A DNA stretch of 64,000 bases from Amycolatopsis dendrobii (lineage in GTDB: Bacteria > Actinomycetota > Actinomycetes > Mycobacteriales > Pseudonocardiaceae): positions 62,001 through 126,000 of the forward strand of contig NZ_JACGZW010000013.1 of NCBI RefSeq assembly GCF_014145675.1. Reading direction: 5' to 3'. Of this stretch, positions 1 through 8,368 are shown piece by piece. The notes below the pieces were generated by a model that searched no databases, was not told the DNA's origin, and was given only the letters and a program-made list of their open reading frames with translations. The position numbers and the translations under genes are program-made. Each line of letters starts with the position of its first letter. The stretch's first letter is position 1.

Positions 1-1
1 T

Positions 2-1642
2 GGAGTCAAGAAGATCAGCGCGGGTCCGCAGCGCGGGCTGGTCATCCGGCTCATCAACAGCAGTGACGCGCCGGCGCAGGCGGAGGGCTACTCGCTCGCT
101 GTGCGGCGTGAGGGCGTGACAATCAGCGGTCGCGACGGTGCCGGCCAATACTATGGCGTGCAGACCTTGCGGCAGCTGTTTGTCCGAAAGGGACAGAGCT
201 GGGCATTGAGCGGTGCCGCGGTACGAGACTGGCCGAACATGGCGCTGCGCGGGTCGATCGAAGGCTTCTACGGCCCACCGTGGACGAACGACGACCGGGT
301 GCGGCAGATCAAGTTCCTCGGCGAGACCAAAGCGAACACCTACGTTTACAGCGCGAAAGACGACGCGTATCTGCGTGCACAGTGGCGGGATCCGTATCCG
401 CAGCGGGAGTTGGACGCGCTCGGCCAGCTTGTGCGCACAGCGAACGCGAACCACGTCGACTTCACCTACGCGCTGTCGCCCGGTGTCTCGATCTGTTTCT
501 CGTCGCCTCAGGATATCGCTGCGGTAAAAGCGAAATTCCAAGCGGTGTACGACCTCGGCGTGCGCTCGTTCTCGTTGCCGTTCGACGACATCTCGTACAC
601 CAAGTGGAATTGCGCTGGCGACCAGGCGGCGTTCGGCGCGCCCGGTCAAGCCGCCGCGGGCAAGGCGCAGGTCTCGTTGCTGAACGAGATCACCAAGAAC
701 TTCGTGAAGACGCACGACGGCGTCCGTCCATTGCAGACGGTTCCGACGGAGTACAGCGACCTCAAGGATTCGCCGTACAAGACGCAGTTGCGAGAGAACC
801 TTGACCCGTCCGTAGTCGTACAGTGGACCGGAACCGCGGTGGTGCCGCCGAGCGTGACGAACGACGAAGCGCAGCAGGTGTCCACTGTGTACGGACGAAA
901 AGTGTTCCTCTGGGACAACTACCCGGTCAACGATTACGAGCAGTCCGCCGGACGGCTGCTGCTCGCCCCGTACGCGCAGCGCGAAGCGGGGCTGTCCAAA
1001 TATCTCAACGGGATCGTCTCGAATCCGATGAACCAGGAAGCGGCCAGCGAGGTCGCCGAGTTCGGCGTCGCCGACTTCTCCTGGAACGACGCGGGCTACT
1101 CGCCGGAGCGCTCGTGGCCGCAAGCGCTGGCCCGGCTCGCGGGCGGCGACCAACGCGCGACCGCGGCGCTGAAGGTGTTCGCAGACCTCGAACACCTGGC
1201 GCCCGTCTTCGGGCCCACGCCGTGGCAGCCCCAAGCGCCGGTTCTCGCGGCCCGGGTCGCCGATTTCTGGCAGCACTGGAACGCTGGTGACCACCGTGCC
1301 CTGGACAAACTGCGCTCGTACGCCGAACAGATCCGCAACGCTCCGACCGTCATCCGGGGCGGGCAGGTGCAGAACGCGTTCGTCAGCGAGGCAGGCCCGT
1401 GGCTGGACGCGACCGCGCTGTGGGGCGACGCGATGGTGACCCGGTTGGACGCATTGGCCGCAGCCGCCCGTGACGACGACGCCACGGCACAGCGCCTGAC
1501 CGCGGCCGCGGACGCGCTGGTCAAACGGGCGGAAGCGGTGAAGACGGGCAACAGCAACCGGTGGGGCGTGCGGCAGGCGCTCGTCGGCGACGGCGTGCTC
1601 GACGCGTTCCTCGTCCAGGTCCGCGCGGCGACGGTCGGATGA
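2..1642 (+). CDS. GH84-type beta-N-acetylglucosaminidase (5' end cut by window)
   Basis: The frame is open from the first base, so the N-terminus (probably a signal peptide and the start of the GH84 N-domain) lies outside the window. Visible parts are the end of the N-terminal beta domain (GAGQYYGVQTLRQL), then the catalytic barrel beginning near LRGSIEGFYGPPW. An Asp-Asp pair (FDDIS, nt 584-589) matches the two catalytic acids of GH84, which cleave terminal beta-GlcNAc by substrate-assisted catalysis. A helical C-terminal region follows. The gene ends with TGA inside an ATGA overlap with the next ORF, so it is probably co-expressed with the GH35 gene. Hyaluronidase/NagJ-type naming is possible; the exact substrate cannot be told. 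Confidence 0.88.
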   Translation, partial: GVKKISAGPQRGLVIRLINSSDAPAQAEGYSLAVRREGVTISGRDGAGQYYGVQTLRQLFVRKGQSWALSGAAVRDWPNMALRGSIEGFYGPPWTNDDRVRQIKFLGETKANTYVYSAKDDAYLRAQWRDPYPQRELDALGQLVRTANANHVDFTYALSPGVSICFSSPQDIAAVKAKFQAVYDLGVRSFSLPFDDISYTKWNCAGDQAAFGAPGQAAAGKAQVSLLNEITKNFVKTHDGVRPLQTVPTEYSDLKDSPYKTQLRENLDPSVVVQWTGTAVVPPSVTNDEAQQVSTVYGRKVFLWDNYPVNDYEQSAGRLLLAPYAQREAGLSKYLNGIVSNPMNQEAASEVAEFGVADFSWNDAGYSPERSWPQALARLAGGDQRATAALKVFADLEHLAPVFGPTPWQPQAPVLAARVADFWQHWNAGDHRALDKLRSYAEQIRNAPTVIRGGQVQNAFVSEAGPWLDATALWGDAMVTRLDALAAAARDDDATAQRLTAAADALVKRAEAVKTGNSNRWGVRQALVGDGVLDAFLVQVRAATVG

Positions 1643-1659
1643 GCGGGGGAGGGATGGAC

Positions 1660-3483
1660 GTGAGCAGGAGGAGTTTCCTCGGCGGCGCGGCCGCGATCGC
1701 CGCGAGCACGGTGTTCGCCGGACCGGCGGGCGCGGCGGGCCGGCGCGGGCTGAGTGTGTCCGGCGACCAGTTCTTGCTGGACGGCAAGCCGTTCCAGATC
1801 GTTTCCGGCGCGATCCACTATTTCCGGCTGCGTCCGGACCAGTGGCGTGACCGTCTGTCGCGGCTCAAAGCGCTGGGACTCAACACCGTCGAAACCTATG
1901 TAGCCTGGAATTTCCACCAGCCGAAGCCCGGCCGGGCCGATTTCCGCGGCGATCGCGATCTCGCCGCGTTCATCCGGTTGGCCGGAGACCTCGGTTTCCA
2001 GGTCATCGTCCGCCCGAGTCCGTACATCTGCGCGGAATGGGAATTCGGCGGCCTGCCCGCGTGGCTGCTCGCGGACCGGAACATGGAACTGCGCTGCGCC
2101 GATCCGGCTTACCTCAAGGCCGTCGACGCGTGGTACGACCAGCTGATCCCGCAGCTGGCGCCCCTGGAGGCACAACACGGCGGCCCGATCGTGGCCGTGC
2201 AGATCGAAAACGAATACGGCAGCTACGGCAACGACACGAGCTATCTCGCGCACTTGCGGGACAGTCTGCGTGCACGCGGAATAACCAGCCTCCTCTTCGT
2301 CGCCGACGGTGCTTCCGAATTCTTCATGCGCTTCGGAGAGTTGCCGGGAACCTTGGAAGTCGGCACCGGCGACGGCGACCCGGCGCCGAGCATCGCCGCG
2401 CTGAAAGCCTTCCGCCCCGGAGCGCCGGTCATGATGGCCGAATACTGGGACGGCTGGTTCGACCATTGGGGCGAGCCGCACCACACCACCGATCCCCGGC
2501 AAACGGCCGCCCACATCGATCAACTGCTCGCGACGGGAGCGTCTGTCAATCTGTACATGGCCTGCGGCGGCACCAACTACGGCTTCACTGCCGGAGCCAA
2601 CACCTCTGGGCTGACCTATCAGCCCACTGTGACCAGCTATGACTACGATTCCCCGGTCGGCGAGGCAGGCGACGTCGGCGCGAAGTTCACCGCGCTGCAG
2701 TCGGTGATCGCCAAGTACACCAAGCAACCAGTCGTCCCGGCGCCCGCTCGCTCGCCGCGCCTGCCCGCCCAATCGGTCACTCCGGACGGCTCGGTGTCCC
2801 TGATGGACTCTCTGCCCGCACTGTCCACAGTGGTCCGTTCGGCGCAACCGGTCTCGATGGAACGACTAGGCCAGTCAACCGGACTGATCCACTACCGCAC
2901 GACCGTGCAGGGCCCGCATTCCGGCCCGCTCAGCATCCACGGCCTGGCGGACCGGGCATTGGTGTTCGCCGACGGGGTGCAGCTGGGAATTCTGGACCGC
3001 GGCCGTCCGGGCGCGACGCTCGAGCTGAAACTGGAGAAACCGCGGACCCGCCTGGACATCCTGGTCGACACCATGGGCCGGGTGAACTACGGCCCGTACC
3101 TGGCCGATCGCAAGGGCATCGACGGCTGGGTCGCGATGAACACCCAGCAAAAACTGTTCGGCTGGGAGATCCGCCCGCTGCCCCTGGACGACCTGTCCCG
3201 CCTGCGGTTCTCTGCCGCCCCGCCGGGCGTTGGCCCGGCCTTCCACCGCGCGATCGCAACGGTCGGCGAACCGGCGGACGGTTTCCTCGCCCTGCCCGGC
3301 TGGGAGAAAGGCGTGGTGTGGCTGAACGGCTTCAACCTGGGCCGGTACTGGAAGATCGGGCCGCAGAAGACGCTGTACGCGCCGAAGTCGTTGTGGCGGA
3401 AGGGGAAGAACGAACTGGTGGTGTTGGAAATGCACCAACCGGGGCCGGCGATCGAGATCCGTCCGGAGGCAGACCTGGGCTGA
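1660..3483 (+). CDS. Tat-exported GH35 beta-galactosidase
   Basis: About 607 residues. The N-terminus SRRSFLGGAAAIAAS followed by FAGPAGA is a twin-arginine signal. The GH35 barrel carries the acid/base Glu in QIENEYG (about E185) and the nucleophile Glu in MMAEYWDGW (about E261). A C-terminal jelly-roll region (VWLNGFNLGRYW) is typical of the family. Candidate starts are ATG 1639 (ATGA overlap with the GH84 gene), ATG 1654 and GTG 1660. I chose GTG 1660 because GGAGG at 1648-1652 is 7 nt away and gives a compact Tat signal; from 1654 the spacing is only 1 nt. Expected to remove beta-galactosyl residues outside the cell, working with the GH84 enzyme on host or fungal-type glycans (inference). 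Confidence 0.92.
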   Translation: MSRRSFLGGAAAIAASTVFAGPAGAAGRRGLSVSGDQFLLDGKPFQIVSGAIHYFRLRPDQWRDRLSRLKALGLNTVETYVAWNFHQPKPGRADFRGDRDLAAFIRLAGDLGFQVIVRPSPYICAEWEFGGLPAWLLADRNMELRCADPAYLKAVDAWYDQLIPQLAPLEAQHGGPIVAVQIENEYGSYGNDTSYLAHLRDSLRARGITSLLFVADGASEFFMRFGELPGTLEVGTGDGDPAPSIAALKAFRPGAPVMMAEYWDGWFDHWGEPHHTTDPRQTAAHIDQLLATGASVNLYMACGGTNYGFTAGANTSGLTYQPTVTSYDYDSPVGEAGDVGAKFTALQSVIAKYTKQPVVPAPARSPRLPAQSVTPDGSVSLMDSLPALSTVVRSAQPVSMERLGQSTGLIHYRTTVQGPHSGPLSIHGLADRALVFADGVQLGILDRGRPGATLELKLEKPRTRLDILVDTMGRVNYGPYLADRKGIDGWVAMNTQQKLFGWEIRPLPLDDLSRLRFSAAPPGVGPAFHRAIATVGEPADGFLALPGWEKGVVWLNGFNLGRYWKIGPQKTLYAPKSLWRKGKNELVVLEMHQPGPAIEIRPEADLG

Positions 3484-3599
3484 GGGCGAGAAAGGCTTCT
3501 TCGCAGTGCCGCCTGCGCTGAAGGTTCCGGGCCGGGCAGATCCTCGCCGCTCGCGGGGATTCTGGATAGTCTGGTGCGGGACTGACAGGGGAGGTCAGG

Positions 3600-4751
3600 G
3601 TGGAGGGGTTCACGACGCCGGACAAGCCGGTGGACATCGCGCAGGTGTTCCCGGAGCTGGCGGGGCTGGAGCGGACCACGGTGCGGCTGCATCCGCGGCA
3701 GGACGCGGTGACAGTGCGGGATTCGTCGCTGGGCGGGCCGTTGCTGTGGCCCGCCGAGGAGGCGTGGCCGGTGTGCACGGTCGACCATCCCGACGAGCGG
3801 CCGTTGACGAGTCCGGAAGGGAAGCGGCTGCAGCGGCGGCGGGAAGAAATCCTCGAGGAGAAGCGGAACTACGAATACACCGGGCCGCACCCGCTCGACG
3901 GCGAGTACGCCGAGCTGGAAACCAGCATCCGCGAGCTGCGCCGCGTGGAGTTCGCCGACGATCCGGCCGCCTCGCTGCCGATGGCGCCGATCGCGCAGTT
4001 CTACGCGCGGGACATCCCGGAGCTGCCGTTCCCGGACGGGACCGACGTGTGCCAGGTGCTGTGGTGCCCGACCGACCACGAGCCGCACTACGGGCCGCGG
4101 CCGCTGGTGCGGTGGCGGAACTCCGCGGACGTGACCGAGATCCGCGCGGCGACGGAGCCGGACCGCGAGTTCAGCGACGAGGAAAGCCTGCCGTCGCCGT
4201 GCCGCATCTGGCCCGAGCGGGTGACGGAGTACCCGCACGCGGACGATCTGCCCTCCGCCGAGCTGCGGGCCCGGATCGCGGAGTGGGAGAAGGGCACGGA
4301 GTGGACGTATTACGAGCATCTGTCGGCCGCGCCGGGTTCGAAGGTCGGCGGCTGGATCAGCTGGGTGCAGTACCCGCACTGGCCGGAATGCGGGCGCGGG
4401 CATCGCATGGACCACCTGCTGACCGTCTCCTCCACCGAGAGCGGGGGCTGGCAGAGCTGGATGCCGCTCGAGGAGCAGGCGACGACGACCTTCGTGAAAC
4501 AAGTTTGGTACCAACTGGTCGACGGGGGCTCCTCAGGCACCACGATCGGTCTCGACGAGGAGTTCGACGCCACTGAGATGACCTACTGGGGTGCGGTGGC
4601 TCCGGAAACGGTGCGGGAGCGCGTCGTTCCCGAAGACCGCAGCGGGTCCGGCCGATTGGACCTGATGCTGGGCGACGTCGGGGACGTGTACGTCTTCGTG
4701 TGCGCGGTCTGCCCGGACCGGCCGGTCGGCGTCGAATTCCAGTGCTGCTGA
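3600..4751 (+). CDS. YwqG-like (DUF1963) protein
   Basis: A 383-residue cytoplasmic protein starting at GTG with GGGGAGG about 6 nt upstream. Near the N-terminus is SLGGPLLWPAEEAWPVC, the 'LGG-P-xWP' signature of DUF1963/YwqG proteins. A later segment, KVGGWISWVQYPHWPECG, matches the second conserved Gly/Trp-rich strand. Paired Cys residues at the very C-terminus (VFVCAVCPDRP, FQCC) may bind metal. No signal peptide or membrane segment. The family's biochemical role is not known. It stands alone between the GH35 gene and the convergent Lrp gene. Confidence 0.7.
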   Translation: MEGFTTPDKPVDIAQVFPELAGLERTTVRLHPRQDAVTVRDSSLGGPLLWPAEEAWPVCTVDHPDERPLTSPEGKRLQRRREEILEEKRNYEYTGPHPLDGEYAELETSIRELRRVEFADDPAASLPMAPIAQFYARDIPELPFPDGTDVCQVLWCPTDHEPHYGPRPLVRWRNSADVTEIRAATEPDREFSDEESLPSPCRIWPERVTEYPHADDLPSAELRARIAEWEKGTEWTYYEHLSAAPGSKVGGWISWVQYPHWPECGRGHRMDHLLTVSSTESGGWQSWMPLEEQATTTFVKQVWYQLVDGGSSGTTIGLDEEFDATEMTYWGAVAPETVRERVVPEDRSGSGRLDLMLGDVGDVYVFVCAVCPDRPVGVEFQCC

Positions 4752-4757
4752 CCGGGG

Positions 4758-5240
4758 TCACTGCTCTGCGGAGAGGTTTTCGATCGCCCGCTTCCGGCTG
4801 TGGTCGAACACGATCGAACTGCGGAACTGCACGACTTCCTTGCGGCTGCTGAGATCCTCGACGAGGAACGTGTGCAGCCGGGAGACGTCCGGGACCGCGA
4901 CGTGCAGCAGGAAATCGTCGCCGCCGGCGAGCACGAAGACGGCCATCACCTCGGGCATGGCGAGCGCGTCGCGGCGGAAGCGGTCGATGATCGGCTGGCT
5001 GAGCGGGCGGATCTGAGCGAACACCATGGCCTGCACGGACCTGCCCAGCGCGGGCAGGTCCACCTCGGCGTGGAATCCGGTCAGCACCTGGCGGGCCTGC
5101 AGCCTGCCGATCCGGTCGGAACAGGTCGACGCCGCGACGCCGACGCGCTCGGCCAGGTCGCGCATCGGGATCCGGGCGTCCTGCTGGAGTTCGCGCACGA
5201 TGAGACTGTCGATCCGATCCAGGTTCGGAAGTTCGCTCAT
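4758..5240 (-). CDS. Lrp/AsnC family transcriptional regulator
   Basis: 160 residues. An N-terminal winged helix-turn-helix (about residues 8-55, LDRIDSLIVRELQQDARIP and VAASTCSDRIGRLQ) is followed by the RAM/ligand domain (VMAVFVLAGGDDFLLHVAVPD). Lrp-type regulators sense amino acids and bind DNA as octamers. It is divergent from the Glu/Leu/Phe/Val dehydrogenase with only 60 bp between start codons, the usual arrangement for an Lrp protein controlling an amino-acid catabolic gene and itself. Confidence 0.92.
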   Translation of the reverse strand: MSELPNLDRIDSLIVRELQQDARIPMRDLAERVGVAASTCSDRIGRLQARQVLTGFHAEVDLPALGRSVQAMVFAQIRPLSQPIIDRFRRDALAMPEVMAVFVLAGGDDFLLHVAVPDVSRLHTFLVEDLSSRKEVVQFRSSIVFDHSRKRAIENLSAEQ

Positions 5241-5300
5241 CTGCCGAACATATCACCGTCGTCAGTCCATTGGAGCGGTAGAAGAGGCAGTCTGGCGTCC
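5241..5300. promoter_or_regulatory. Divergent Lrp / dehydrogenase control region
   Basis: The 60 bp between the two start codons must hold both promoters. On the minus strand a TGATATGTT element could serve as a -10 for the Lrp gene. The dehydrogenase GTG has no convincing Shine-Dalgarno, so a leaderless or very short-leader transcript is possible. Any Lrp site here would control both genes. No clear palindrome was found. Confidence 0.4.
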
Positions 5301-6317
5301 GTGAGTCGAACAGAGAGTTTCAGCGGGGAAGTACTGCGGGTCGTACGCGGGGACAGGTCGGGGGTCGCGATCGCCGTCGCGATCCATTCGACGGCGCGGG
5401 GCCCGGCCATCGGCGGGTGCCGGATCAAGGCGTACCCGTCGTGGCGGGCGGGCGTCGACGACGCGCTGCGGTTGTCGGCGGCGATGACGACGAAGTGTGC
5501 GCTGGCCGGACTTCCTTACGGGGGCGGCAAAACCGTGGCGGCGCTGCCCGCGGAGGGAATCGACCCGGCTCGGCGGCCCGGCCTGATCGCGGACATCGCC
5601 GAGGCGATCGCCGCGCTGGGCGGGCGGTATCGCACCGGGCCGGACATCGGGTCGACGTCCGAGGACATGGCGGACATCCACCGGCTCGCGCACGGCTGGG
5701 CGTTCTGCCGTCCGGAGAACCAGGGCGGCAGCGGAACGTCAAGCGCGGCAACGGCGAGGGGAGTCTTGGCGGCGCTTCAGGCCGGGGTCGCGCCAGGGCC
5801 GGTGGCGGGGTTGCGCGTGGGTGTGATCGGGTTCGGCAGCGTCGGACGGCTTATCTGCGAAGCGCTGATCGAGCGGGGCGCCGAGGTGGTCGTGACGGAC
5901 GTCGAGGACGGGCTCCGGCCGGTCGCGGAACGCCTCGGGGCCTCTTGGACCACGGCGGATCTGGTGCGCGAACCGCTGGACGTGCTCGTGCCTGCCGCGA
6001 CGGGCGGCTTGCTGACGGTCGAGTCGGCGGCGGCGTGCGGCGCGTCGCTGATCGTGGGACCGGCGAACAACCAGATCGTCGCCGAGGAGGTCGCGACGGT
6101 ATTGCGGGACAGGGGAATCGCGTGGATTCCGGACGTCGTCGCGAGCGCGGGCGGCATCATTCACGCGGTCGGCCGCGAGGAACTCGGAATGTCCGAGCAG
6201 ACGGCGAACGCGAAGATCGACGCTATCGGCGATACGGCGAATTCCGTTCTGTCGCTTGCCCGCGAACGGGGTTTGACGACGGCGCGGGCCGCGCGGGAAC
6301 TGGCGGCGCTCGTCTGA
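5301..6317 (+). CDS. Glu/Leu/Phe/Val (branched-chain or aromatic amino-acid) dehydrogenase
   Basis: 338 residues. The dimerisation/catalytic domain carries LPYGGGKTV, with the catalytic Lys at about K77, and GPDIGSTSEDM. The Rossmann domain has GVIGFGSVG (about 175-182), and the C-terminal GPANNQI segment is typical. It oxidatively deaminates an amino acid with NAD+. The size and GGGK motif favour the Leu/Val/Phe dehydrogenase branch over true glutamate dehydrogenases. GTG 5301 is the first start after the divergent regulator; in-frame sequence further upstream belongs to the opposite gene. Exact substrate unresolved. Confidence 0.9.
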   Translation: MSRTESFSGEVLRVVRGDRSGVAIAVAIHSTARGPAIGGCRIKAYPSWRAGVDDALRLSAAMTTKCALAGLPYGGGKTVAALPAEGIDPARRPGLIADIAEAIAALGGRYRTGPDIGSTSEDMADIHRLAHGWAFCRPENQGGSGTSSAATARGVLAALQAGVAPGPVAGLRVGVIGFGSVGRLICEALIERGAEVVVTDVEDGLRPVAERLGASWTTADLVREPLDVLVPAATGGLLTVESAAACGASLIVGPANNQIVAEEVATVLRDRGIAWIPDVVASAGGIIHAVGREELGMSEQTANAKIDAIGDTANSVLSLARERGLTTARAARELAALV

Positions 6318-6320
6318 ACA

Positions 6321-6359
6321 AAGCGCACGCCAAGGCTCTGCGAACCTTGGCGTGCGCTT
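6321..6359. terminator. Bidirectional hairpin terminator (15-bp perfect stem)
   Basis: AAGCGCACGCCAAGG (6321-6335) pairs perfectly with 6345-6359 around a 9-nt loop. It lies between the convergent dehydrogenase and DUF6131 genes, so it can stop transcription from both sides. Confidence 0.85.
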
Positions 6360-6372
6360 CCGTTTCCGCGGG

Positions 6373-6528
6373 TCAGTACCAATGCGCGCGGCCGCCGATG
6401 CGGCGTCCGGTCCCGCCGAGCACTGCCAGGATCGCGCCGATCACCACCAGGGCGATCCCGATGCTCCACAAAATCTGGATCGAGGTGATGAACCCGATCA
6501 CGAGCAGAATGACGCCGAGAACAATCAC
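6373..6528 (-). CDS. DUF6131-like 51-residue membrane mini-protein
   Basis: Starting at GTG 6528 (MIVLGVILLVIGF...) the product is two hydrophobic helices followed by a basic, Gly-rich tail ending GGRAHWY, the pattern of the DUF6131 family of actinobacterial small membrane proteins. GAGG lies 8 nt upstream. A longer reading from 6594 adds a hydrophilic N-terminus unlike the family. A near-perfect stress-type promoter (GTTT-N15-GGGTAT, 6585-6609) sits about 50 nt upstream of the GTG. Function unknown; likely a stress-induced membrane protein (inference). Confidence 0.75.
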   Translation of the reverse strand: MIVLGVILLVIGFITSIQILWSIGIALVVIGAILAVLGGTGRRIGGRAHWY

Positions 6529-6584
6529 GGGGAGAACCTCGTCTTCCTTCTCACAGTGGGGAAATGTGGCGTGCTCACTCCCGG

Positions 6585-6609
6585 ATACCCTCACTCGGTC
6601 GAGTGAAAC
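6585..6609 (-). promoter_or_regulatory. SigB/SigF-type promoter for the DUF6131 gene
   Basis: Minus strand reads GTTT-N15-GGGTAT, a full match to the actinobacterial stress-sigma pattern (GTTT/GNNT, 14-17 nt, GGGTA). Correctly placed about 50 nt before GTG 6528. Confidence 0.6.
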
Positions 6610-6844
6610 ATGACTGGGGCGGAGAATTCCTGGACGCGCGCTGTGAATCTGTCACCGCATTGATCGGGGAGAAGGAAAGAATTCAGGCAAACGGCGTAAG
6701 GGCCCGCGCCTTCGCCACTGTCGCGGGGGAACCGGACGAAGCGGCTGTTTCGCCGCTCACCTGCGTCGGCGCGCCCGGACGGGCATCATGGGTGGAGGCC
6801 GGGCCGCCCGCCCGGCGGGAGAGACCGACGACGGGACCGTGCCG

Positions 6845-7216
6845 ATGGACGAGCCGACCGACCCCAGCGCCGATCCGGCGCGCGAGTTCCGCGTCGAGCG
6901 GGTGGACCGGCCGCCGGTCGCGGTGCTGGCGGTCTACGGCGAGGTCGACATGGTCACCGCGCCGCTGCTGACCGCCGCGGTCGACGAGGCGCTCGCCGCG
7001 ACCCCGCCGGTGCTGGTGCTGGACCTCGCCGCGGTGGAATTCCTGGCCTCCGCCGGATTGACCGCGCTGGTGACCATGGCCCAGCACCGGGTGCCCGGAG
7101 CCAGCCTGCGGATCGTCGCGTCCGGCCGGGCGACGATGCGGCCCATCCAGCTCACCGGGCTGGAGCAGACCCTGCCGCTGTACCCGACGGTCGAGGCGGC
7201 GCTGGCCGGGTCCTGA
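6845..7216 (+). CDS. STAS-domain anti-sigma factor antagonist
   Basis: About 123 residues from ATG 6845; an in-frame ATG at 6788 would add 19 residues, and neither start has a strong ribosome site. The STAS core shows VAVLAVYGEVDMVTAPLL and VLVLDLAAVEFLASAGLTAL. The Ser in FLASAGL lines up with the phospho-acceptor Ser of SpoIIAA/RsbV, so it should be phosphorylatable by an RsbW-type kinase. Such proteins release a sigma factor by binding its anti-sigma factor. A candidate kinase is encoded at 17242-17676 in this window (inference). Confidence 0.88.
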   Translation: MDEPTDPSADPAREFRVERVDRPPVAVLAVYGEVDMVTAPLLTAAVDEALAATPPVLVLDLAAVEFLASAGLTALVTMAQHRVPGASLRIVASGRATMRPIQLTGLEQTLPLYPTVEAALAGS

Positions 7217-7245
7217 CCGGGGCGTCTCTTTCGGACGGACAGCAC

Positions 7246-7271
7246 GGGTGAACCCGGCCCGAAGAGGGTAA
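7246..7271 (+). promoter_or_regulatory. Weaker SigB/SigF-type promoter match before the LLM gene
   Basis: GGGT-N16-GGGTAA, about 79 nt upstream of ATG 7350. The -10-like GGGTAA is exact; the -35 fits only the loose GNNT form. Confidence 0.35.
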
Positions 7272-7349
7272 CCGGGCGGGGAGAAGACGTTCCGGGGCGG
7301 CCGCAAGCGCTGGCGCCGCGAGCGGAACAGCCCGTCGAACGGGGAGAAC

Positions 7350-8312
7350 ATGCGCATCGGCTACACCTTGATGACTGAACAGACCGGGCCGCGCGAACTG
7401 GTCGGCTGCGCGACCGCCGCCGAGCAGGCCGGATTCGACTTCGCCGCCTGCAGCGACCACTATTCGCCGTGGCTGGCCGAACAGGGGCACGCGCCCTACG
7501 CGTGGAGCGTGCTCGGCGCGGTGGCACAGGCGACCGAACAGCTCGAACTCATGACCCTCGTGACCTGCCCGACGATGCGGTACCACCCGGTGGTGGTCGC
7601 GCAGAAGGCCGCGACGGTGCAGTTGCTGTCCGACGGCCGGTTCACCCTCGGGCTCGGCGCGGGGGAGAACCTGAACGAGCACGTCGTCGGCATGGGCTGG
7701 CCGTCGGTGTCGGTGCGGCACGACCGGCTCGCCGAGGCCGTGCAGATCATCGGCGGCCTGTTCGACGGCGGCTCGTTCACTTACACGGGACAGCATTACC
7801 GGGCCGACGCGGCCAAGCTGTGGGACCTGTCGCCGACGCGAGTGCCGATCGCGATCGCGGTGTCCGGCCCGAAATCGGTGCAGCGGTTCGCGCCGGTGGC
7901 CGACGCGATGGTGGCGGTCGAACCGAAAGCCGAGCTGTGCACGCAATGGGACCACGAGCGGGTCGGGCCGCCGACGCGCAAGATCGGGCAGTTGCCGGTC
8001 AGCTGGGACCCCGACCGCGGGGCGGCGATCCGGCGGGCGCACGAGCAGTTCCGGTGGTTCGGCTCGGGCTGGCCGGTGAACGCGGAACTGCCGGGGACGC
8101 AAGCGTTCGACGCCGCGACGCAGTACGTGCGCGAGGACGACGTCGCGGCGGGAATTCCGTGCGGTCCGGACGCGGGGCCGATCGTGGACGCGGCGAAGCA
8201 GTTCGCGCAGGCCGGGTTCACGGATCTGGCGCTGGTGCAGATCGGCGGGCCGGAGCATCAGCCGGAGTTCATGAAGTTCGCGCAGCAGGAGTTGCTGCCG
8301 GCGTTGCGGTAG
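7350..8312 (+). CDS. F420-type LLM class oxidoreductase
   Basis: A 320-residue luciferase-like barrel: N-terminal MRIGYTLMTEQTGP, then FAACSDHYSPW, LVTCPTMRYHP, GRFTLGLGAGENLNEHVVG and VAVSGPKSVQRFA. This set resembles the F420-dependent glucose-6-phosphate dehydrogenase-like subgroup rather than FMN luciferases. It likely uses reduced F420 for a redox reaction on an unknown substrate. The preceding STAS gene runs the same way, and a GGGTAA element lies between them. GGGGAG precedes the ATG. A strong hairpin follows the stop. Confidence 0.85.
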   Translation: MRIGYTLMTEQTGPRELVGCATAAEQAGFDFAACSDHYSPWLAEQGHAPYAWSVLGAVAQATEQLELMTLVTCPTMRYHPVVVAQKAATVQLLSDGRFTLGLGAGENLNEHVVGMGWPSVSVRHDRLAEAVQIIGGLFDGGSFTYTGQHYRADAAKLWDLSPTRVPIAIAVSGPKSVQRFAPVADAMVAVEPKAELCTQWDHERVGPPTRKIGQLPVSWDPDRGAAIRRAHEQFRWFGSGWPVNAELPGTQAFDAATQYVREDDVAAGIPCGPDAGPIVDAAKQFAQAGFTDLALVQIGGPEHQPEFMKFAQQELLPALR

Positions 8313-8331
8313 ACGTCCGCAAAGGAAAGCC

Positions 8332-8359
8332 GGGCCCGGGTGCCGAAGCACCCGGGCCC
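8332..8359. terminator. Hairpin terminator, 12-bp GC-rich stem
   Basis: GGGCCCGGGTGC (8332-8343), loop CGAA, perfect complement at 8348-8359. Shared by the convergent LLM and baeRF2 genes. Confidence 0.8.
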
Positions 8360-8368
8360 AGCCGTGCG

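Noticed and set aside
1096..2847. A 583-codon minus-strand frame opposite GH84/GH35
   Set aside because: No motif, implausible composition; the GH35 catalytic residues are on the plus strand.
4800..5300. In-frame extension upstream of the amino-acid dehydrogenase
   Set aside because: The extension lies over the Lrp gene on the other strand and would add a non-homologous 167-residue head; GTG 5301 gives the family length.
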